Source: Mesotaenium endlicherianum
Lineage: Eukaryota; Streptophyta; Zygnematophyceae; Zygnematales; Mesotaeniaceae
Assembly (NCBI GenBank): GCA_009602735.1
Contig: WELA01010100.1
Location: 601,516 to 636,315 of the forward strand
Direction of reading: 5' to 3'
Length of the DNA: 34,800 bases
Part shown: positions 1 through 8,000 of the stretch, piece after piece
Layout: the number at the start of each line of letters is the position of its first letter
How positions within the stretch are numbered: the stretch's first letter is position 1
The notes under the pieces: generated by a model
What the model was told of the DNA's origin: nothing
Databases searched by the model: none
The model's input: the letters and a program-made list of their open reading frames with translations, nothing else
Translations under genes and position numbers: made by a program

Positions 1-487
1 CGGGGCCCCGCCCCGCCCCGCCCAGGAGAAAGAATTCCAGTACAGGCATCTGAGTCCCAAAAACCTACCTTCATATTTTTTGCCACCACCCCCCTCTTCA
101 AAAAAGCGAGGATAGCACGCGCTACAAGCAGGCTGGCCCGCGTCGAGTTCCCGCTCCCCCACCCACCCTGCCCCTTGGACTAAACCCTAAACCCCACCCT
201 CACCCCTCCACCCAACCTCACCCTAAACCTAAACGCTTAAGCCTCCTGCAGTCAGGGAGCGCGCACCGAGCCGGGTATCCCTTCGCCTTCCGCCCACAAC
301 CTATCCCAAACCATAAACCTCAGACCTGACATCCTGACATAAAAAGCCTTAACACCAAAACCTTTCACTTAACATGCCAAACCCGAAACTGAAAATCTGA
401 CACCCTAAAAACCTAAAAAACTCGAAAACCTAAGCCCTAACCCTAAACCTAAACCCTACAAAACCCGGAGGCCCTGTCGTGACGCAG
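1..487. repeat. telomere-like CCCTAAA-rich intron DNA
   Basis: Non-coding. From about 180 to 465 the sequence is a degenerate array of CCCTAAA/CCTAAACC-type heptamers, mixed with A-rich text. It leads directly to an acceptor (gacgcag, ending 487) of a DNA ligase I exon, so it is best read as the 3' part of an intron rather than a chromosome end. The first 180 bases are GC-rich with no coding signal that I recognise. Confidence 0.6.
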
Positions 488-717
488 GCATTGCGCACGA
501 GCCGGGCCGGCTGGCGATCATTGAGATCTTGTGCAACGCGTTCCGCACGGTGATGCACACCTCGCCGTCGGATCTCCTCGATCTCGTGTACCTCTCGGCC
601 AACCGCGTGGCGCCACCTCACGAGGGCGTGGAGCTGGGCGTGGGCGACTCCACCGTTGTGAAGGTGCTGGCGGAGGCCACGGGGCGCAAGGAGGCACAGA
701 TCAAGAGCGAGTACAAG
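488..717 (+). CDS. LIG1: DNA ligase I, DNA-binding-domain exon (partial gene)
   Basis: Replicative ATP-dependent DNA ligase (Okazaki fragment joining, nuclear); this exon encodes part of the N-terminal DNA-binding domain. After the acceptor cag at 485-487 two bases complete a codon, then 76 codons run to the donor gtgggt at 718. Visible family blocks are IIEILCNAFRTVM, LLDLVYLSANRVAPPHEG, VELGVGDS and LAEATGRKEAQIKSE, which fit the eukaryotic LIG1 signature of YLS.N..aP...G.ELG.G followed by a-TGR. Upstream LIG1 exons (PCNA motif, start codon) lie outside the window. The next expected block (GDLGLVA and the rest of the domain, about 125-150 residues) is not convincingly present; a DNA-PKcs-type kinase follows instead, and LIG1 resumes at 4841. 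Identity is confident; its link to the 4841 exons is inferred. Confidence 0.85.
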
Positions 718-1153
718 GTGGGTGCGTGCGTGGGCGGGCGGGCGCGCGCAAGATGGGCAACCTGGACGTGGCACAGGTGCGTGCCTGCGCACTCCTGCCC
801 CTCCGGCAGAGTTTGTGTCATGTCTGGGAGCCTACGCACTGATTTGATTGACTGCCCCATCTCAGGCATCTCCCCCTGCCACCTCCCTCACGCGCGCGCG
901 CGCGCACACACACACGTACACACGTTTCAACTGACACACTTCCAGGGTGCACTGCTGACACGCAGTGGGCATGCTTGTGTGTGGCCATGACCAGGCGTCT
1001 TCCCAGGCGCTGCAGGGATGAGGCAGGGTAGAGAGAGACTGGATAGGATACCGTCTGATCGCATAGCTTGAGCTGGACAGACAAAGCCCCCTCAGCTCCT
1101 CATGATGTTGGGATGCGTGGTGCGTGCCTGCTCGGTCATGCGACACCTGGCAG
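718..1153 (+). other. intron or junction between ligase I and kinase exons
   Basis: No clear coding exon. It holds an alternating CG/CA tract at about 892-925. The donor of the ligase exon is at 718 and a kinase acceptor (cctggcag) ends at 1153. There is no N here, so if the ligase-kinase arrangement is an assembly error, this join must be inside a contig. Confidence 0.45.
753..776 (+). CDS. possible ligase I micro-exon
   Basis: Eight codons (MGNLDVAQ) lie between a possible acceptor gcgcaag and a good donor gtgcgt. They resemble the GDLGLVA block that follows the TGR segment in LIG1 and are in phase with the exon ending at 717. The implied intron of 35 bases is very short, one residue is missing relative to the family, and the match may be chance. 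Confidence 0.22.
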
Positions 1154-1303
1154 AGGTACCTGGACGAGTACGGCAGCTGCGGCAGCAGCAGCAGCAGCAG
1201 CAGCAGCTACGAGTACGCCAAGGCTGCCGTCAAAGTGTGGCGCCTGCAGGCCGCCCGCAAGCAGCCCTACGACCCCACGACAGCAGCCGGCCTGCTCCTC
1301 TCC
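1154..1303 (+). CDS. PRKDC: kinase gene exon with Ser-rich repeat (FAT region)
   Basis: Fifty codons in phase 0, from acceptor cctggcag to donor gtgagt. A (CAG/AGC)n tract at about 1180-1206 encodes eight or more serines, followed by YEYAKAAVKVWRLQAARKQP. The last codons (AAGLLLS) splice in phase 0 to the next exon. Little in this exon is diagnostic by itself. Confidence 0.6.
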
Positions 1304-4300
1304 GTGAGTGTTGCCCCCCCCCAATTCATGTGACCCTGTCCGATTCCGTGGGCCAGCAGTAGGAGGGCTCCATTGTCACTCACGCCTGGGGAGCTCTTGG
1401 CTGGCCCTCCTCGCAGGCCCCCAGAGCAAGGGGTGGCTGACTGGGAGGGGGAGGGGGGTGGTGCATGCAGGCGCTAGCGCTCATTGACAAGTGTGACCCT
1501 CCCGAGGGCACAAGCAGCAGCAGCAGCAGAACAAGGAGCCCCACATTTGATCTACTCCGGGCCGACACCTCAGCTCAGCTGGCCCTCAGCACCGCCACCT
1601 GGCACCCGCCAGGCACCCGCCTGCTGAATCAACCGGAGATGAACCATCTGGCCACGGCATACGCCTCCTACACCCGGGCGGTGGCAACAGCTTCTGCTGC
1701 CGCCGACGGTGGTGGTGGTGCTGGGGATGGCAGTGATGACGGCAGCAGCGGAGGCGGCAGCAAGGCGCGGGTGGCCTCCAAGGCAGCCTTGAAGCTGGCC
1801 CTCTTCTGCGACGACCTCCTTACTGCTCCCGCTTCCCTGGGGCCCTCCCAGGAGGAGGAGGAGGGGGGCAAGCAGCAGGGGGCGGGGCTGCCGCCGGCCA
1901 GCAGCTATGCGGCACTGGTGGTGGACAACCTGCTGAAAGCGCTGGCTGGCAGCAGCGCGGGGGGGGCGTCCATGCCCGCCCGCTGCGGCCTCGCGCGCGT
2001 GCTGGCGCTCCTCGGGAAGCACCCGCACACGCTCTCATGCTTTCGCGCGCGCGCCCCGCGCGTCCCCACGTGGCTCTTCATCGCGTGGATCCCGCAGATG
2101 CTGGCCGCCGTGGACGAGCCCGAGGGCGAGGCCCTGGTGCGCATTCTGGAAGCCATTGCTGCGCAATACCCGCAGGCGCTCTTCTTCCCCTACAGGGTCA
2201 GCCGCGAGGACATGTCTGCGCTGGCCAAGGAGCGCACGGCACGCCTGGCGGGGCTCCTGGAGAGCCCGCGGCTGGAGAGCTTTGCTCGTGCGCTGGAGGA
2301 CGTGGCGTGGTTCCCGCAGCAGCGCCTGGAAGCGGGGCTGGAAGACATTGCCGTGTGCCTGCAGAGGGGCGACAGGCGCCAGGCGGCGGCTGTGTATCGG
2401 CGGGTGTTTGCAGACTGCCTGGACGAGGCGGCCATGCGCGCGCCCGGCCGGCAGGCAGGTGAGTACAACCTGAAATTTGCGCAGGGCTACCGCGCGCACG
2501 TGGAGAAGGAGCTGGGCGCCGGCGGGAGTCGGCTGGCCAGTGGCGAGATCGAACCCAGGTCGTTCCGCGCGTGGTACTTGAAGCTCCGCGAGAAGCTGCG
2601 GGCTGGCGCAGGCACACCGTCTGGCCAGCTGTCCCTAGCCGCGCACTCAGCCTGGCTCGCATCGTATGATCCATTGGCCGCTGCAGGCGCTGCGGGCGTG
2701 GCTGCTGCAGCTGGCCTTGGTGCGGGTGCGGGCGCGGCAAAGAAGGCGGAGGGGAAGATGGAGATGGAGGTGGAGGTGGAGATACCGGGGCAGTACGCGT
2801 CGTGGGATGCGCCGGATCCGGAGGCGCACGTTAAGCTGGTGGGCGTGGACGCACAGATGCGTGCGTTTGCTTCCAAGCAGAGCCCCAAGCTGGTGACGAT
2901 GCGCGGGTCCGACGAGCGCGAGTACCGCTTTGTGCTCAAGGGCGGCGAGGACGTGCGGCAGGACCAGCGCGTGCAGCAGCTGTTCCAGGTCATGAACCAG
3001 GTGCTGCTGCAGGACGCCGCGTGCGCCAAGCGCAGGTGCGTGCGTGCGCTTTCCTGCCCCCCGCCCCCTGCCTGTGCCTGCGGGGGGGGTACATCAAGTT
3101 GCTGTCGCGCGTGCCAAAAACTTGCGTTTGTGTGCTGGAAGTGTGTACTTGAAGTGCTGGGGGGGGGGCAATGGCACAGGTCCAGGTCCATGGTGATGAG
3201 CCCATGCGGAATAACGTCACGGCAGAGAAAGAGAGAGAGTCAACACGCGATCCAGATCATGGGGTGCATGCACAGTGTACACGTGCGCACGTGCGCGCGA
3301 GCCGCTAGCAGTAGCTTGTGCGGCATTGTGCTGTGGGTGACTTAAACACGCGGGCTTGTTGTGTGCTGGTGTGGCGCGTGTGGGTGGGTGGGGATGGGCA
3401 AGCAGGCTGCGCGTACGCACGTACGGCGTGGTGCCGCTGAGCAAGCGCTGCGGCCTCCTGCAGTACGTGGCGCATTCGCGCGTGCTCCACGACGTGCTCT
3501 GCGACGGCCTGGCCGCCGTCTGGGCCGCCGCTCGCCACACCTCTGCTGCTGCTGCCAGCATTACCACCACCACCGCCACCCGGAGCAGCACCAGCAGTGG
3601 AGGCGACAAGAAGCCCGAGGAGTTCTTTGCAGAGCTGGCCGCGGACTACGGCAAGTGGGTGACGCGCAGAGGCAGCCAGGGGCAGGACGCGCGCGGGGGG
3701 CGGGCGGCAATGTACCAGAGGATGTACGAGATCGTGGGGCGCGACGAGGTGGCACGCCAGCTGGCGTCGCTGCAGCGGCAGGTGCCGTGGGACACGCTGC
3801 GTACGGGCGTCGCGAAGATGGCCGCAGGGCCCGAGGACTTCTTCAACATGCGCGCGCAGCTGGCGCACAGCATGGCGGCGCTCAGCGTGTGCGGCTACGT
3901 GGCGGGCGTGGGCGACCGCCACCTGCGCAATTTTGTGGTGGACACGCGCGACGGCACGCTGGTGGGCATCGACTTTGGGTACAGCTTCGGCACGGCCACG
4001 CAGCTGCTGGAGGTGCCGGAGCTGGTGCCCTTCCGCCTCACGGCGCAGCTCACGGCGCTGGTGCTCCCGCTAGATGGAGCGGCGCTGCTGCGCGCGGACA
4101 TGGTGCACTGCCTGGCGGCGCTGCGGCGCAAGCGCGCCGTGCTGACGGCCGTGCTGGACGTGTTTGTGCGCGAGCCCCTGTACGCGTGGAAGATGGAGGC
4201 CCTGCGGGCGCAGGCTCGCCACGCTCGCTGTATGCCACTCTCCCCCCCTTCCTCTTTCTCTTTTTCTTGGTGCCTCCTCTGCCTTCCGCTCACTTTAGCC

Positions 4301-4837
4301 TGCTTGAGATGAACAATCTGTTGTCAGATAGCTTCCCAGCAACTCTTTCCTCTGTCTTCCATCACTGGAACATCACTGTGCAAAATAAATGAGGTCACTG
4401 ACTCATGTCTGCCTGCTCTCTGCTTCCACGCCTTCACAGACTTCCCCCTCTTCGGCGTCGGTACGTATGGACGCGAGTATTCTGAGCTGCTGCTGGCTGG
4501 GGCTCCGTTGAGATTGACAACGTGGGGGTGTGGTGGGAGGGGCAGCCAAGGTGGAGGACGGTGCCGACATGCTGGGGGAGAGCGCAGAGGGGCAAGAGGC
4601 GAGTGGGGAGCAGAAGCACGTGGAGTTCAAGGTGGAGACCGCCCACCGCAAGCTCGAGCTCTGGAACCCCGCCCACGTCACCGCTGCTGACCTGGCACAG
4701 TCCATCCATGCACACAAACCGGCGTGCCTCAAAGCCCTCGAGGGCCTGGCAAGGGGCGACATTATACACAACGTGAGGGCGCGCACCGGCCCGATTTGCG
4801 CATCTGTGCAGGAGCAAGTTGATTGCTTGATAGATCA
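1154..4837 (+). CDS. PRKDC: DNA-PKcs-type PI3K-like protein kinase, 3' part of gene
   Basis: Homologue of the DNA-dependent protein kinase catalytic subunit, the Ku-recruited Ser/Thr kinase of non-homologous end joining. Four exons agree in phase: 1154-1303, 1471-3035, 3406-4229, 4546-4837, about 940 codons in all. They cover the end of the FAT region, the PI3K-like kinase domain and the start of FATC. Assignment to DNA-PKcs rather than ATM, ATR or TOR rests on co-linear blocks such as VPTWLFIAWIPQM, EIPGQY, GGEDVRQDQRVQQLFQVMN, RTYGVVPLSKRCGLL, GDRHLRNFVV, VPELVPFRLT and EQVDCLID. The large N-terminal HEAT portion is absent. The gene is cut at the N at 4838, before the last 20 or so FATC residues, and is flanked on both sides by ligase I exons. 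Exons are very GC-rich. Confidence 0.85.
1471..3035 (+). CDS. PRKDC: kinase gene exon: FAT end and kinase N-lobe
   Basis: A long exon from acceptor gtgcatgcag to donor gtgcgt (3036), starting in phase 0 and ending in phase 2. It encodes about 521 residues. The first third is FAT-like helical sequence broken by Gly/Ser-, Glu- and Ala-rich inserts (1690-1770, 1850-1890, 2670-2790). Then come VDNLLKAL, VPTWLFIAWIPQM and YPQALFFPYR, a helical spacer, EIPGQY, and the kinase N-lobe: RGSDEREYRFVLKGGEDVRQD, in which VLKGGED holds the ATP-binding Lys, then QRVQQLFQVMN. The low-complexity inserts look lineage-specific. Confidence 0.85.
3036..3405 (+). other. intron in the kinase gene
   Basis: A 370-base GT-AG intron (gtgcgt to gggcaagcag). 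It contains short G runs and GTGCGCACGTGCGCGC-like alternating sequence at about 3285-3300. No gene seen. Confidence 0.7.
3406..4229 (+). CDS. PRKDC: kinase gene exon: catalytic C-lobe
   Basis: Starts with one base completing Arg, then LRVRTYGVVPLSKRCGLLQYV. A Thr/Ser/Ala-rich insert occupies 3525-3605. Catalytic signatures are intact: the loop VGDRHLRNFVVD (Asp, His and Asn present) at about 3907-3942 and the metal-binding IDFGYSFG at about 3967-3990, followed by VPELVPFRLT (activation segment) and DVFVREPLYAWK. The donor is gtatgc at 4230, in phase 1. By sequence this is an active kinase core, not a degenerate relic. Confidence 0.87.
4230..4545 (+). other. intron in the kinase gene
   Basis: Intron from gtatgc to ggcag. 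It is pyrimidine-rich near 4240-4300. A 21-base segment (acceptor cttcacag at 4432-4439, donor gtacgt at 4461) could be a small in-phase exon, but nothing supports it strongly. Confidence 0.55.
4546..4837 (+). CDS. PRKDC: kinase gene last exon: FATC start, truncated
   Basis: Two bases complete Ser, then KVEDGADMLGES and an acidic stretch, followed by HRKLELWNPAHVTAADL, ALEGLARGDIIHNVRA and the FATC opening QEQVDCLID. This order matches the end of DNA-PKcs (an RKL.G.NPAVIT-like block, then EE.QVKCLMDQATDP). The frame reaches the N at 4838, where codon CAN would be the Gln before ATDP. The conserved aromatic C-terminal tail (GW.PWM in the family) is absent, and ligase I sequence begins at once. 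Confidence 0.78.
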
Positions 4838-4838
4838 N
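4838..4838. other. single N at the kinase/ligase join
   Basis: One undetermined base separates kinase FATC coding sequence from a ligase I internal exon. On the ligase side NAG would be a Lys/Gln/Glu codon directly before LVPALL, or the AG of an acceptor. Both reading frames break exactly here, so this looks like a contig join with a nominal one-base gap. Confidence 0.75.
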
Positions 4839-4840
4839 AG

Positions 4841-5023
4841 CTGGTGCCCGCCCTCCTGGGCCCCGGGGGAGTGCGAACGCTTCCAGAGCGGTGCCGCTTT
4901 TGCCTCGGCATCCCCGTGGGGCCCATGCTGGCCAAGCCCACCAAGGGCATCTCGGAAATCTTCGACAAGTTCCAGGGGGTGGAGTTCACGTGCGAATACA
5001 AGTACGACGGCGAGCGCGCACAG
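4841..5023 (+). CDS. LIG1: ligase I exon with motif I (catalytic Lys)
   Basis: Sixty-one codons, phase 0 to 0, donor gtgcgt. Encodes [49 protein letters not shown]. The Lys of KYDGER is the adenylated residue. The 5' limit is uncertain by a codon because of the N at 4838. Confidence 0.9.
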
Positions 5024-8000
5024 GTGCGTGGGCAAGAGAGCGCGAGCGCGTGGGAGAGCGCGCGCATTCGCGCGCTTGCGAGCGTGAGGGGGGGAGGGGG
5101 AGGGGGGGAGGGGCCGTGTGCAGGAGGGTGCATGTGCATGTGCGTACCTGCGGGCTGGGCGGTGTGTGCGTTTCCCCGTGTGTGTGTGCGCGTGTACGTG
5201 TGTGCATATGTGCATGTGTATGCGTGTGTGTGTGTGCGTGTGTGAGTGCGTGTGTGCGTGCATGCTTATGTGCCTGCAGGTTGCGTGCACGTGTTCATGC
5301 ATGTTTGCAGAAATGCACGCGCGTTTGTGCGCGCACGGATGGGAGCGTGTGACGTTTCCTCACCTATATGTGCGCTTGCGTGCGCAAGTGCACTGCCTGA
5401 GGAATGGCAGTGTGTGTGCGTGTCTGTGTGTGTGTGTGTTGGTGTTAGTGTGCATGTGTGTTTTTGTGTGTCTCAGTGTAAAGGTGTGCATGTTCAAGTG
5501 GGGGGGTGATTGCAGGACGGCAGTGTATTAAGTGTGTGTGTGCGTGTGTGTGCGTGGGCGTGATAGTGTGGGCAAGTGATTGTGTCTTTGACAATGCATA
5601 GGTGTGTGTTCGTGTGTGTGTGCGTGTGTGTGTGCCTGTGAATGGCAGTGTGTGTGTCAGTCTTTTTCATCTGTGTGTGGGCTGGGGGTGGGGGTGTGAG
5701 TGCAGGTCCACTGCCTAGAGGACGGCAGTGTGGAGGTGTACAGCCGCAACGCGGAGCGCAACACGCAGAAGTTTCCCGACATTGTCGCCCTCGTCAAAAA
5801 GTATGTATCCATCCATTATAATCCGTCATACAAGGCGCTTACGGATAACATTTCTTATATATATTTCCTCGCTTTCATGACAGCACCCTCTCACCGCATT
5901 GGTGGCTTCTCCTCCCTCGCATAAGTGACAATTGCGTGCCACTCGGATAGCGCCGCTGCTTGTGCTGTCAGCTCTGACAGAATGCCCCCCCCCCGCAGGC
6001 GGTGCCCCTCGTGAGCGCTCTTTTGCTGCCGTGATGTGAGATGAGCAGTCTTTAACTTTCCTTTCTTCTCATTAGCGACACAACTCTCTCACATTAGCGA
6101 CTCTGCCTAGTGACACTGCTGGCGTCAGCTCTCACGCTCTTGCTTGCACTTGACGCAAAAACGCTAAAATGACTTCTCTCATTAGCGACGAATCTCGCGC
6201 TGTTGCGTGCACTTGACTTGCAAGAATGAGAGTATGAGAGGGTGGTGATGAGGAGGGTGCGTATGGAGATACGCAAAGGAGAGAGCGTGGTTGGACTCGT
6301 TGCTCTCGTCAGTGACAGGGCCCTCGCAGCGTTAGCGACACCGCGCGTGGCAACTCTCACAGTGGCGCCTATATGACGGTGGGGGGGTGGGGGTGAAAGT
6401 GAAGGTACAAGAAGGAGGGGGTGAAGACGTTTGTGCTTGACGGCGAGGTGGTGGCCTTCGACAGAGAGCACAACCGCATCCTGCCTTTTCAGGTGCGTCT
6501 GTGTGTATGTGTGTGCGCGTGCAGGTGCGTGTGTGTGCGAGTGTGTGCGTGCGTGTGCGTGTGTGTGCATTGCTTTGTGGGGTCTGCACGCGTATGTTGA
6601 TGCGCGTGTGTGCTTGTTTCTGCGTGTGCAATTTGTATGTGCACAAATGTGTGCGCGCGCACATGTGTGCGTGTGTCAGTTGCTTGTACACGAGGGCATG
6701 CTGTCTTTGTTTCCTAAAGCGCCATCTCGTCTCAGATATCTTCACGTCCGTTTGACTTGCACTCTGACCCTTACTGAAAGCCACACTCACTCACGCCTCC
6801 CCCCCCCCCCCTTCCTCTAACCTTGCCTGCACATATTCAGCAGAGATGGTGGTAACACGGCACTGCTGCTGCTCCTGCCCCTACTGCATGACACTGCAGT
6901 TGCTGCTACTGCTGCTGCTGTTGTTGTGTGCTGCTGATGCTGCTAATGTGCTGATGCCTGGACTCTAGTTCCATGCTGCTGCAAGATATGTTGCATGCAG
7001 CTGCTGCCGCTGCCGCTGATGCTGCTGGTGCTGCCGCTGCTGCTGCTGCTGCTGCTCCTGAGGTTCTTACTGACTTACTCCTGTGGTGCTTTTCTTCGGA
7101 CCTCCCTCCCTGCCTCCCTCCCTTTCTCGCTCACGCCCCTTCCTCTCCCTCCCTCCCTTCCTTCTTTTGCCTCGGCTACCCCCCACCCTTACTCCCCTCT
7201 CTCCCTCCCTCCCACCCTTCCCCTCCTTTCCTCCCTCCCTTATTACCACTGACTGAGCTCCCCCCGCCCCCCCTCCCCCTTCCCTTGATGAACTCTCAGG
7301 TGCTGTCGACGCGCGCGCGCAAGGGCGTGATCATGGGCGACATCAAAGTGCAGGTGTGCCTGTTCGCGTTCGACCTGCTCTACGTCAACGGCCGCGAGCT
7401 GCTGCAGGAGCAGCTCGTGGATCGCCGGAAGGTGCGCGCGCGCTCCGGCTTCATTCTTCCACACACATACAGAGGCGCACACACGCACACACGGACACAC
7501 ACACACACACACACACACGGACACAAGCACACGCACGGACACAAGCACACGCACTTATGCCTATACACACACGCGCATGCACGCACGCCCGCCGTCACAC
7601 GCACACGTGCACACACACACACACACACATGCCATGTCACACGCACACACATACACACTCAAACATGCACGTACACACGCGCGCATAAAAAGAAAACTTG
7701 TTTGCACGTAAGCACCAGCTTGACTCCTTATTGTCCCAAAATGAGGCATAAGAATCCTGTGTAAAATCATTTGAAGAGGAACGGAGAGCCCCTGCAGGAG
7801 CAGCTAGTGATTGCCAGAAGATGTGTCCTTGCTTCTCTACGCGCTTACTCCTCTGATCGGTTTTCTCGAAAATTCCTCAAGGGTAGAAATTGAAATTGTG
7901 AGAGGAAAATGGGAGCGAAATAGCAATGGGAACCTTCTAAAGCAGAAGGGGAAAAAGGCAGGAGTAGCCTGTTCAGCACAGGAATGTACGCGCGCGCACC

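Noticed and set aside
1..470. Chromosome end telomere
   Set aside because: The heptamers are degenerate, and the array runs into an internal ligase exon; an interstitial intron array is more likely.
1570..2740. Minus-strand open frames opposite the kinase exon
   Set aside because: Shadows of a GC-rich coding exon; no conserved motif on that strand.
4755..4812. A 39-base intron inside the last kinase exon (gtgagg to tgtgcag)
   Set aside because: Reading through keeps HNVRA and leads into the FATC-like block, as in DNA-PKcs; 39 bases is also too short.
6973..7764. Long plus-strand open frame across CTG, pyrimidine and CA tracts
   Set aside because: Only its middle (7300-7431) is a real ligase exon; the rest translates simple repeats inside introns.
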